Shown here one piece after another: positions 9,310 through 19,115 of a stretch of 64,000 nt of DNA. Below the pieces are notes generated by a model. It was not told where the DNA came from, did not search any database, and saw nothing but the letters and a program-made list of their open reading frames with translations. Every line of letters starts with the position of its first letter. Position 1 is the first letter of the stretch. The position numbers were made by a program, and so were the translations under genes. Source of the DNA: Primulina eburnea (taxonomy: Eukaryota > Streptophyta > Magnoliopsida > Lamiales > Gesneriaceae). The stretch lies in the NCBI RefSeq assembly GCF_022965805.1, contig NW_027331352.1, forward strand, positions 62,001 to 126,000, in the 5' to 3' direction.

Positions 9310-10374
9310 ATGCCTCCCAGACGTGGGCCCAGGATGGTTAGAGTGGATGATATCCCTGAGGGTGGTAGAGGGCCTCCACCACCACCGCCAGGGGACCCAG
9401 CTACCCGAGTTCTTGAGGGTATGGCTAGATTGTTGGAGCAGGTCCAGCACGCTCCTAGACAGCAGACTGATATCTTTGAGCAGTTCCGTAGGCTCAACCC
9501 GAAGGAGTTCGGAGGTACCACTGATCCATTCGTCGCAGAGGGATGGATTAGATCACTGGAGCTACATTTTGATTATCTCCAGATGAGAGATGGCGACCGG
9601 GCTAGGTGTGCCATTTATATGCTGAGGGATGATGCGTCCCTGTGGTGGGAGGGAGCCGCACATGCTGTGGATGTGGCTACTCTCACGTGGGCCAAATTTC
9701 GGGAGTTGTTCTTCGGGAAATATTTCCCAGCTGACGTCAGGGGCCGCCTGACGAGAGAGTTCATGGGCCTCCGACAAGGGGATTTATCAGTGGCGGATTT
9801 CATCCGCAAGTTTGACAGGGGCTGCCACTTTGTGCCCATGATAGCAGGGGATGCCGCCCAGAAGCTGAGGCATTTTCTTGATGGACTGAGACCCACTCTC
9901 CGTCGGGACGTCATGTTGATGAGGCCGGCGAGTTATGATGAGGCCACTGCCTGCGCTTTTCAGGCAGAGCAGGCGTTGCGAGACATTGACTACGAGATGC
10001 ACCGAAAGAGACAGCAATCACAGTCCAGTTCTCAGCCACAGAAGAGGCAGTTTTCGGGGCCGCCGAGGCAGCAGGGGCAGCAGAGGCCCCAGGGACAGGG
10101 TAGGAGGCCGCAGCAGCAACAGCAGAGACCTCCTCAGGCGCCAGGGGCGCCTCAGCCAGTTGATGGACAGCCGTGCCCTCGGTGTAGCAGGTTCCATTTC
10201 GGTGAGTGCAGGTGGGGAACCTTCAAGTGCTTTGTATGCGGACAGGAGGGCCACAAAGCAGCGGACTGCCCTAAGAACAAAGGCCCCACTACAGGCAGGG
10301 CATATGTGATGCATGCCGAGGAGGCTGAGGCAGCACCAGACTCGATACTGATTACCGGTAACTATTTTGCTTAA
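9310..10374 (+). CDS. gag: Tekay gag, copy 1
   Basis: Capsid/nucleocapsid protein of the chromovirus, about 354 aa from the ATG at 9310. The frame is open from 9274, but MPPRRGP is the usual kind of start. A retrotransposon gag domain (about residues 55-200) includes the SLWWEGA and LRQGDLSVADF-type blocks. A Gln/Pro-rich linker follows, then a CCHC zinc knuckle (C-x2-C-x4-H-x4-C, about residues 307-320). The TAA at 10372 lies 15 bp inside a candidate intron (10358-10734). Unspliced RNA would give Gag alone and spliced RNA could give Gag-Pol. The reading frame is intact. Confidence 0.88.
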   Translation: MPPRRGPRMVRVDDIPEGGRGPPPPPPGDPATRVLEGMARLLEQVQHAPRQQTDIFEQFRRLNPKEFGGTTDPFVAEGWIRSLELHFDYLQMRDGDRARCAIYMLRDDASLWWEGAAHAVDVATLTWAKFRELFFGKYFPADVRGRLTREFMGLRQGDLSVADFIRKFDRGCHFVPMIAGDAAQKLRHFLDGLRPTLRRDVMLMRPASYDEATACAFQAEQALRDIDYEMHRKRQQSQSSSQPQKRQFSGPPRQQGQQRPQGQGRRPQQQQQRPPQAPGAPQPVDGQPCPRCSRFHFGECRWGTFKCFVCGQEGHKAADCPKNKGPTTGRAYVMHAEEAEAAPDSILITGNYFA

Positions 10375-10734
10375 GGTTTTAATTTTCGCATGATTGCTTG
10401 GGTTTAATGCTTTCTTGACGATTTACTTATTGGGATTGATAACATAGAAAGAATTAGGATGCATGCTCTACCTATTTGGATTAAGAAACTAAGCATTTGA
10501 TCGGAGAATTTTAGGGACCCAATTGCAGCAACAGATAAGATAAGGACCAAAATGTAATTTTCGAAACGTTAAGGGATTAAACTGCAACTTTTCAACTTTT
10601 CTGAAATTGAATTTCAAATTTTGAGGAACGATATTTGGGTTATGTCAGTAGTTTTTCGAGGATTTTGGGTTAACTGCGGATAAGGAACTCTTTAAGTTCA
10701 ACAATATTAGATTTGATGGTATGTTTTGTCGCAG
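10358..10734 (+). other. Candidate intron joining gag to pol, copy 1
   Basis: GTAACT donor and TCGCAG acceptor bound 377 bp of AT-rich, ORF-poor sequence. Removal would delete the gag stop and join exon phases (1 to 1) so that gag runs in frame into the protease. The protease has no ATG of its own at the conserved start of its domain. Inference from splice motifs and frame only. Confidence 0.55.
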
Positions 10735-12006
10735 GGAGGATATATATTGCAGGTGTAGCCACGCATGCATTGCTGGATTCAGGGGCTACACACTCATTTA
10801 TATCTGAATCTTTTGTGAAGCGACTAGGTATCATACCAGTAGCGATGGATTTGGGTTTCAGAGTATCGATCCCATCCGGGGATCAGATGTTCACTTCCCG
10901 AATAGTGAGAGGGTTGGAGCTCACATTGCAGCAAAAGGCAGTATGGGCAGATCTAATAGTACTACCGCTTCCAGAATTTGATATCATCTTTGGCATGGAC
11001 TGGCTCTTTTCTCACGGAGCAGTCATAGATTTCCGCCAGAGGTCAGTATCTGTTCGACCTCCCAGTGGGAAACCATTTGTTTTTGAGGCAGCTAGACATC
11101 AGCAGTTCCCGTTCGTCATTTCTTGCATGTGTGCGAGAAAGCTTATTAAGAGAGGCTGTCAGGCATTCTTAGCTAGTGTTGTATCAGTGTCGGTACCAGT
11201 CAGTCAGAGGCTAGAGGATGTAGATGTGGTCAGCGAGTTCTCCAGTGTATTTCCTGACGATGTTTCAGGCATCCCACCAGACAGGGAGGTAGAATTCTCT
11301 ATTGAGCTCATGCCAGGAACAGTACCGATATCTAAGGCGCCCTACCGATTAGCACCTGCTGAGATGAAGGAGCTCAAAGATCAGATTCAGGATCTTCTGG
11401 ATAAGGGTTTCATTCGCCCTAGTTTCTCCCCGTGGGGCGCGCCAGTGCTATTTGTTAAGAAGAAAGATGGCAGCATGCGACTGTGCATTGACTACAGAGA
11501 GCTGAATAGAGTCACAGTGAAGAATAAGTATCCATTGCCTAGGATCGAAGACTTGTTCGATCAGCTTCATGGAGCCTCCGTGTTCTCCAAGATAGACCTT
11601 CGATCCGGATACCATCAGCTGAAGGTGAGAGAGTCAGATGTGCATAAGACAGCCTTCCGGACGCGTTATGGGCACTACGAGTTCTTGGTGATGCCCTTCG
11701 GTTTGACGAACGCGCCAGCGATCTTCATGGATCTCATGAATCGCGTATTCCAGCCATTCTTGGATAAGTTCGTCATAGTCTTCATTGACGATATTCTGAT
11801 CTATTCGAAGAGCAGGGAGGAGCACAGTCATCATTTGAGGATAGTATTGCAGACTCTACAAGATAGACGACTGTATGCCAAGTTCAGCAAGTGTGAGTTC
11901 TGGCTAGATAGGGTGGCATTTTTGGGCCACATTGTATCTCAGGATGGCATAGAGGTCGACCCCAGCAAGGTAGAGGCAGTCAGAGATTGGCCAGCTCCGA
12001 ATAGCG
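10735..12006 (+). CDS. pol: Tekay pol, copy 1, first part (PR and RT), split by insertion
   Basis: Aspartic protease with [10 protein letters not shown] (Asp at 10775), then reverse transcriptase with LCIDYRELN, the [10 protein letters not shown] block and the catalytic FIDDIL box near 11781. No stop until the nested element enters at 12007, just after the RT thumb motif FLGHIVS. The remaining RT, RNase H and INT resume in the same frame at 16327. Product role: maturation of the polyprotein and copying of RNA into DNA. The frame is also open from an ATG at 10713, but that lies inside the candidate intron. Confidence 0.88.
12002..12006. repeat. Target-site duplication TAGCG, inner element copy 1
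   Basis: TAGCG at 12002-12006 and 16322-16326 flanks the inner element. The same pair recurs at 24164-24168 and 28484-28488. Confidence 0.88.
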
Positions 12007-13078
12007 TGTAGTGACCCGTTCCAGAATCACCTACTAGTCAAGAACGAAGCATGCAACTAACTTAATTAATAACAATCAGAGATAACAGCGGAAAATACCA
12101 ACAAATGATAGTTATACAACCCAATCGAAATAGAATAGTACTGAAAACTAAACCAACCAGATACTCACTGTCCTCCTCCTGCTCTTCCCGAGCTGTCCAA
12201 CCTGAGGCCTGCCCCGTGGAAATGGGGTGTCCAAGATAAACAAAAACCGAGGACGTGAGCGATAAGAACGCCCAGTACAAAAGCATGAGTATACAAACCT
12301 ATATGAAATGCACATGCTATGATATGATACCAGGGTAGTCAAGGAACAGGAGTAACAAAGGATCTCAAAATGCTCAGTCTAGAGGCGCCAAGTGGATAGT
12401 GCCGCGCGGTCCTACCTCTGGGTCACTGCATCCACTGCAAGAACAGACGTGGACCTAAAATGTCCCGGATCACCGAAGCCCTCCCGACCCGTCGGCCACT
12501 GTGTACTCTCGGTGTCCATGCGTCCACAAGACAAGACAGGGCTGAGCGGCCCCACAAGATATATAGCTTATCTCGAAAGAGATACAGCTCAACAGTAAAG
12601 GCTATCTCGAAGGAGATACGGCTCAACATGAAATGCAACATGCATCATACAACGTGACATAATAACATGCATCATATGACATATAACAATGCAGCAAATA
12701 ATCATGCAACACATATATGAATGTATACTCAACCAGGATATCTCGGATAGTACTTTCGTACCTCTATCACAGCAAGCCTAGCCTTACGCAACACCGCTAA
12801 TCAGGTCTAGAACAAGCCTATGCATCAAAAGCACCCAATGAACAATACTACCATGCTATACTAGCAAAACCAGTACTACCAAAGGTTTAGGGTTTACCTT
12901 CGTCCGTCGACAGCCCTTTGATGTCGATTGCCTCGTAACTCAGGCGTCGCTACACTACCAATCCTGGCAGCTCTTGGCTATCGCTCGACCGGCAACTAAC
13001 CCTAGAAACCTTCCAAATCTCTCAAATATGAGACACAACTCAAGGATTGTCAATACAAAATGAGGAAATCCGAGCACT

Positions 13079-13086
13079 ATTTATAG
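13079..13086 (-). promoter_or_regulatory. TATA box in U3 of the gag-only LTR
   Basis: Minus strand TATAAATA, just downstream (in element sense) of the U3 tandem repeats. The functional 5' LTR copy is at 15948-15941, with equivalents in the second unit. Confidence 0.6.
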
Positions 13087-13093
13087 GCTATGT

Positions 13094-13345
13094 TCGGATC
13101 CAACGAACCCACTTCGGAACGTCCGAACTCCTACGTGTCCATCAGCTCTTGACACCTCACGATCGGATCCACCGAACCTACACTTCGGAACGTCCGAACT
13201 CCCACGTGTCCATCGGCTCTTGACACCTCATGATCGGATCCACCGAACTCACTTCGGATCGTCCGAACTCCCACGTGTCCATCGGCTCTTGACACCTCAT
13301 GATCGGATCCACCGAACCCACTCCGGATCGTCCGAACTCTTCGGT
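13094..13345 (-). repeat. U3 tandem repeats (about 70 bp x 3.6) with G-box/ABRE cores
   Basis: Units start with TCGGATCC at 13094, 13163, 13234 and 13303 (spacing 69, 71, 69). Units 2 and 3 each contain CCACGTGTCC (minus strand ACACGTGG, a G-box/ABRE-type core); unit 1 has the variant TACGTGTCC. They lie directly upstream of the TATA box in element sense. The same array is in every copy of this LTR (15956-16207, 25256-25507, 28118-28369). Confidence 0.8.
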
Positions 13346-13459
13346 GCTACCGAACCATCTTCGGGCCGTCCGATCATGACCACGGTCAAAATTACACATT
13401 AAACCTTCTTAATCACCATTAATCCGTTAATTACCCAATTTAGAACTCGGGCTACTACA

Positions 13460-13472
13460 TTCTCCCCCCCTT
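13460..13472 (-). promoter_or_regulatory. Polypurine tract of the gag-only element, copy 1
   Basis: Minus strand AAGGGGGGGAGAA adjacent to the 3' LTR. The sequence before it matches the usual ending of Gypsy pol. Confidence 0.75.
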
Positions 13473-13756
13473 AAAAAGATTTCGTCCTCGAAATCAAGTT
13501 TAGAGGATGAACAAAACGAAATAACAACATCGTTACCCTCAAAATCTAAGGGACAACCCATCACTAGACGCTTGGCTAAAACCGAATGACCCATCGGAGT
13601 AGAAACGGAAAGAATGACATCAAGAGAAACATACAGTAACTTATGACGCTTAACAAATCGTGCAGAAATAAATGAATGCGATGCTCCGGTATCAATAAGA
13701 ATAAAAGCAGGAATACCGCATAAACGAAAAGTACCTGCTATGACTCTCTCAGTCAT
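13473..13756 (-). pseudogene. Truncated aspartic protease of the gag-only element, copy 1
   Basis: Starts at an ATG (13756) overlapping the gag stop by 8 bases in another frame. Contains the active-site IDTGASHSFI motif and about half the protease fold, then breaks near 13510 into sequence from the extreme 3' end of pol. The protein could not form a full protease, and no reverse transcriptase or integrase is left. Confidence 0.7.
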
Positions 13757-14777
13757 CTGCAGCCTGATCCTGGTTCAGCGCAAATACCTGACCTTGGGCA
13801 CGAGGTCGAAGATTCGAACTACCCACTGCCTGACCCTGCCTCCTCTGCTGAACAGTCGTCTGTGATCCGGAACCAGATCCTGCTCCACCTCGCAACTGAG
13901 GACAATACTTCTTAATATGCCCCATCTCTCCGCACTGAAAACAAGCTCCCGCGACTGATCGGCATTGCTCCGAGAGATGGTTCTTTCCACAATGCACACA
14001 AGCATCCTTCTTATCACCAAAGCGGAAAACACCGCTAGACCGTGATCCAGATCCAGAAGAAGAAGAACCAGATTTCTTGAACGACTGAGACCTAGGGCTC
14101 AAAGTACTCGGAGGTCTAGAAGAAAAAATAGCCCTACCACGCTGGAGACTGATCTCTGCCTGGCGACACCGGTTCACTAACCCATCGTAAGAAGTAGGAT
14201 TATCACAGACAGTGACTCGATCAAAGATCTCCTGGTTAAGACCCTGGAGGAAATGGTCATACTTGGCCTCAGAACTGCCACTGATATGAGGAGCGAAGGG
14301 TAACAACTCGAAGAATTTCTGCTGATACTCATCAACAGACATACTCCCCTGCTTAAGGTTCAAGAGCTCAATCGTCTTCGCCTGACGAAGGGCTGGAGGA
14401 AAATACAGCTGCATGAAAGCTGCACGGAAATCGGCCCAAGTCACCCTACCCTGGGACTGGACTATCGGCGCAGAAGTCGATCGCCACCACTTGCGCGCAC
14501 GGCCCTCGAGAAGAAAGCTAAGGGTCTCTATCTTCTGCTCCTCGGTGCACTGGAATGCACGGAAACAACTCTCCATGCGCTCTAACCAATCCTCAGCATC
14601 ATCGGGAGTCTCACCACCAACTAAAGGCTTAGGCCCCATCTGAATAAAACGATGCAAATCAAAACGCCTAGGACCATCCCGACGATGACGATGTTCACGG
14701 TAACGCCTACGATCGTCCTGATTACCCCAACGACCTACACTCCCCTGACTACTCTCATCACCAAAGTGGTCAGCCAT
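13749..14777 (-). CDS. gag: Gag of the deletion derivative, copy 1
   Basis: 342 aa, uninterrupted. It has an Arg/His-rich N-terminus, a retrotransposon gag domain (about residues 55-200; RKWWRS and LKQGSMSVDEYQ blocks), a Ser-rich linker and two zinc knuckles: CVHCGKNHLSEQC-like (one residue short of the standard spacing) and CFQCGEMGHIKKYC. It is the only intact protein of this element and would supply particle protein and RNA packaging. It is kept open in both duplicated copies, as expected for such recent insertions. Confidence 0.85.
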   Translation of the reverse strand: MADHFGDESSQGSVGRWGNQDDRRRYREHRHRRDGPRRFDLHRFIQMGPKPLVGGETPDDAEDWLERMESCFRAFQCTEEQKIETLSFLLEGRARKWWRSTSAPIVQSQGRVTWADFRAAFMQLYFPPALRQAKTIELLNLKQGSMSVDEYQQKFFELLPFAPHISGSSEAKYDHFLQGLNQEIFDRVTVCDNPTSYDGLVNRCRQAEISLQRGRAIFSSRPPSTLSPRSQSFKKSGSSSSGSGSRSSGVFRFGDKKDACVHCGKNHLSEQCRSVAGACFQCGEMGHIKKYCPQLRGGAGSGSGSQTTVQQRRQGQAVGSSNLRPRAQGQVFALNQDQAADD

Positions 14778-14850
14778 CGCTACAAGATAGAATAGGGAAA
14801 ATGGTCAACGAAAATCCCAAAACAGAAATCTATATCCCAAAATCGTAAGC

Positions 14851-14864
14851 ATGCTCTGATACCA
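14851..14864 (-). promoter_or_regulatory. Primer-binding site of the gag-only element, copy 1
   Basis: Minus strand TGGTATCAGAGCAT, four bases from the LTR end, initiator-Met tRNA type. Confidence 0.8.
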
Positions 14865-14868
14865 TAAA

Positions 14869-16321
14869 TGTAGTGACCCGTTCCAGAATCACCTACTAGT
14901 CAAGAACGAAGCATGCAACTAACTTAATTAATAACAATCAGAGTTAACAGCGGAAAATACCAACAAATGATAGTTATACAACCCAATCGAAATAGAATAG
15001 TACTGAAAACTAAACCAACCAGATACTCACTGTCCTCCTCCTGCTCTTCCCGAGCTGTCCAACCTGAGGCCTGCCCCGTGGAAATGGGGTGTCCAAGATA
15101 AACAAAAACCGAGGACGTGAGCGATAAGAACGCCCAGTACAAAAGCATGAGTATACAAACCTATATGAAATGCACATGCTATGATATGATACCAGGGTAG
15201 TCAAGGAACAGGAGTAACAAAGGATCTCAAAATGCTCAGTCTAGAGGCGCCAAGTGGATAGTGCCGCGCGGTCCTACCTCTGGGTCACTGCATCCACTGC
15301 AAGAACAGACGTGGACCTAAAATGTCCCGGATCACCGAAGCCCTCCCGACCCGTCGGCCACTGTGTACTCTCGGTGTCCATGCGTCCACAAGACAAGACA
15401 GGGCTGAGCGGCCCCACAAGATATATAGCTTATCTCGAAAGAGATACAGCTCAACAGTAAAGGCTATCTCGAAGGAGATACGGCTCAACATGAAATGCAA
15501 CATGCATCATACAACGTGACATAATAACATGCATCATATGACATATAACAATGCAGCAAATAATCATGCAACACATATATGAATGTATACTCAACCAGGA
15601 TATCTCGGATAGTACTTTCGTACCTCTATCACAGCAAGCCTAGCCTTACGCAACACCGCTAATCAGGTCTAGAACAAGCCTATGCATCAAAAGCACCCAA
15701 TGAACAATACTACCATGCTATACTAGCAAAACCAGTACTACCAAAGGTTTAGGGTTTACCTTCGTCCGTCGACAGCCCTTTGATGTCGATTGCCTCGTAA
15801 CTCAGGCGTCGCTACACTACCAATCCTGGCAGCTCTTGGCTATCGCTCGACCGGCAACTAACCCTAGAAACCTTCCAAATCTCTCAAATATGAGACACAA
15901 CTCAAGGATTGTCAATACAAAATGAGGAAATCCGAGCACTATTTATAGGCTATGTTCGGATCCAACGAACCCACTTCGGAACGTCCGAACTCCTACGTGT
16001 CCATCAGCTCTTGACACCTCACGATCGGATCCACCGAACCTACACTTCGGAACGTCCGAACTCCCACGTGTCCATCGGCTCTTGACACCTCATGATCGGA
16101 TCCACCGAACTCACTTCGGATCGTCCGAACTCCCACGTGTCCATCGGCTCTTGACACCTCATGATCGGATCCACCGAACCCACTCCGGATCGTCCGAACT
16201 CTTCGGTGCTACCGAACCATCTTCGGTCCGTCCGATCATGACCACGGTCAAAATTACACATTAAACCTTCTTAATCACCATTAATCCGTTAATTACCCAA
16301 TTTGGAACTCGGGCTACTACA
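14869..16321 (-). repeat. 5' LTR of the gag-only element, copy 1
   Basis: 1453 bp, partner of 12007-13459. Private substitution T at 14944; T at 16227 is shared with the 5' LTR of the second copy (28389). Confidence 0.9.
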
Positions 16322-16326
16322 TAGCG

Positions 16327-18434
16327 TGACAGAGATCCGCAGTTTCTTGGGATTGGCAGGTTATTACAGGAAGTTCATCCAGGGCTTCTCTTCTATTGCG
16401 GTACCTATGACCGCTTTGACAAAGAAGAACGCCAAGTTTATATGGGGATCTGAGTGTCAGGAGAGTTTTGACAGACTGAAGCAGGCCTTGACCACAGCGC
16501 CAGTGCTAGCGATGCCATCGGGGCAGGGAGAGTTTGTAGTTTATACAGATGCATCTAAGCTTGGTTTGGGCGCAGTTCTGATGCAGCAGGACAGAGTGAT
16601 AGCATATGCGTCCAGACAGCTGAAGGTTCATGAGAAGAATTATCCGACTCATGACCTTGAGCTAGCAGCAGTGGTATTTGCCCTGAAGATCTGGAGACAC
16701 TATCTGTATGGGGAGAAGTGCAGGATTTTCACAGATCATAAGAGCCTGAAGTACTTCTTCACACAGAAGGAACTGAACATGAGACAGAGGAGATGGCTCG
16801 AGCTGGTGAAAGACTATGATTGTGACATTGGCTACCATCCGGGCAAGGCTAATGTAGTTGCAGACGCTCTGAGTAGGAAGCACGTGGTGTTAGCTCATCT
16901 ATCATTACAGAGACCGTTGCAGGTTGAGATTCAGAGATTTGAGCTTGCAGTTTATGCCAGGGGCGAGGCCCCGAATCTTGCTACTCTGACAGTACAGCCA
17001 ACTCTGAGAGACAGAATTCGAGCAGGGCAGACTTCCGATGAGCAGCTACAGAAGTGGAGACAGAGGGACGAGACTAAGGACCATAGACTGTACGCAGTTG
17101 TGGACGGCATAGTCAGATATAGAGACCGTCTATGGGTTCCAGACAGTGATTCCCTTCGAGCAGATATCATGAGTGAGGCCCACAGCACCCCGTACTCCAT
17201 CCATCCAGGGAGTACGAAGATGTATAAGGATTTGCAGACTCTATATTGGTGGCCGGGCATGAAGAGAGATATTCTGCGGTTTGTCTCCGAGTGTTTGACA
17301 TGTCAGCAGGTCAAGGCAGAGCATCAGAGACCTGCAGGGAAGCTGAGACCACTCCCCATTCCCGAGTGGAAGTGGGAGAATATTACTATGGATTTCGTGA
17401 CAGGGCTTCCGAGGACTACTGGAGGATACAATGCCATTTGGGTGATTGTTGATCGACTCACTAAGTCAGCTCATTTCTTACCGATCAGGAAGACATTCAC
17501 CATGACTCAGTACGCAGAGCTGTACATCAGGGAGATAGTCAGACTGCACGGGATTCCAGTGTCCATAGTGTCAGAAAGGGATCCGAGGTTCACGTCTGCT
17601 TTCTGGAAGAGTCTTCACCAGGCTTTGGGTACGAAGCTACTGTTTAGTACCGCTTTCCACCCTCAGACAGACGGTCAGTCAGAGAGGGTGATTCAGATTC
17701 TAGAGGACCTACTCCGAGCATGTATGATAAATTTCCAGGGCAGTTGGGAGCCGAAGATCCCTCTTGTGGAGTTCACATATAACAACAGTTATCAGGCATC
17801 GATAGGTATGGCTCCATACGAGGCACTCTACGGGAGGAAGTGTAGGTCACCAGTATACTGGGATGAGGTAGGAGAGCGAGCAGAGTTGGGTCCAGATATT
17901 GTCAGACAGACAGCAGACCTAGTGGTCAGGATTAAGGACAGGATGAGGACTGCTCAGAGCCGTCAGAAGAGTTATGCTGATCAGAGACGACGGGATCTGG
18001 AGTTCGCAGTAGGGGATCATGTTTTTGTGAAGGTCGCACCTATGAAGGGTGTGATGAGGTTCGGGAAGAAGGGCAAGCTCAGCACTAGATTCATCGGACC
18101 ATTTGAGATCCTAGAGAGAGTTGGGACACTCGCATACAGAGTTGTATTACCGCCGAATCTAGCGGGAGTTCATAACGTGTTCCACGTCTCCATGCTGCGA
18201 AAGTACATGTCGAATCCTTCACATGTGCTTAATTATGAGCCACTTCAGCTGACACCGCACTTATCATTTGAGGAGAGACCTACGCAGATTCTGGACAGAC
18301 AGGAAAAGAGACTCCGGAATAAGGTGATCCAGATGGTCAAAGTCAAGTGGCTGAATCACCCCGAGGAGGAGGCCACGTGGGAGACAGAGACCGAGATGAG
18401 GAGTCGCTACCCGGAGTTACTTGGTACGTTCTAA
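16327..18434 (+). CDS. pol: Tekay pol, copy 1, second part (RNase H, INT, chromodomain-like tail)
   Basis: Continues the frame broken at 12006. RNase H begins with [12 protein letters not shown] near 16546. Integrase has the HHCC zinc domain (HPGSTKMYK, then C-x2-C, about 17200-17310), catalytic Asp at 17391 and Glu at 17682. The residue at the second catalytic position (17574, 35 residues before the Glu) is Glu instead of the usual Asp. The C-terminus (about 18290-18425) has the [14 protein letters not shown] pattern of a chromodomain, typical of chromoviruses. No premature stop in this copy. Separation from RT by the nested element makes it non-functional as it stands. Confidence 0.87.
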
Positions 18435-18455
18435 TTTCGAGGACGAAATTTTGTT

Positions 18456-18469
18456 AAGGGGGGAAGAGT
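18456..18469 (+). promoter_or_regulatory. Polypurine tract, Tekay copy 1
   Basis: AAGGGGGGAAGAGT immediately before LTR 2. Confidence 0.8.
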
Positions 18470-18870
18470 TGTAAGGTCCAAGAATTTGATTCACGTAACC
18501 TGACTGCACGCAATATAGGATCTTATTTTTATTTATGTGTTTAATTATTTTTATGCATTCTATGCATAATTCATGCATGATAGTATTAATTCATGAAATT
18601 TTAAATGTTCATGCATTAGGATTTCTAGATGCATTTCACGTTCGATCGAGGAACGAATACCGGGGAATTGTCGGGAAAATAATTATTTTTATTAATTAAT
18701 ATAAGGTGTTTTAAGGGTATTTTTCAAATATGAGATTTTATTGAGTATTTTTACACGCATGATTTTATTTTTAACGGTACGAAAATTTTATCGAATCGGG
18801 GGACTTTTTGTGGGTTCAGCTAATATTTTCAAAGTATTTCAAACACGAAATATTTTTCGGGAGTGTGTTT

Positions 18871-18937
<67 letters not shown>

Positions 18938-19076
18938 TTTATATACCAATTAATAAGACCCATTTACTTAATCTTTATTTATATCTATATAATTAACGTA
19001 TCCCATTTACTTAATCTCATTTACTTAATCTTTATTTATATCTATATAATTAACGTGTGTCTATATATATATATAC

Positions 19077-19115
<39 letters not shown>

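Larger units (their letters stand above)
12007..13459 (-). repeat. 3' LTR of the gag-only element, copy 1
   Basis: 1453 bp, nearly identical to 14869-16321. Distinguishing base: G at 13365 where the partner LTR has T (16227). Because the element is on the minus strand, U3 is the right-hand part. It carries the tandem repeats at 13094-13345 and a TATA box on the minus strand at 13086-13079. Confidence 0.9.
12007..16321 (-). mobile_element. Gag-only Gypsy deletion derivative, copy 1 (4315 bp)
   Basis: Two 1453-bp LTRs (TGTAGTAGCCCG...CACTACA on the minus strand) enclose, in minus-strand order, an initiator-Met PBS, an intact gag, the first half of a protease and a polypurine tract. The whole RT-RNase H-INT segment is missing: protease sequence jumps to the pol 3' end sequence just before the polypurine tract. 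The ends needed for copying are kept, so it could move only with enzymes supplied in trans. It interrupts the Tekay pol in opposite orientation. Confidence 0.88.

Noticed and set aside
9282..10314. Antisense and alternate-frame ORFs across the Tekay gag
   Set aside because: They are shadows of the gag codons and lack any family signature.
12062..13402. Short ORFs in the LTRs of the gag-only element
   Set aside because: Same reasoning: LTR DNA without protein similarity. Those at 13178-13402 are translations of the U3 repeats.
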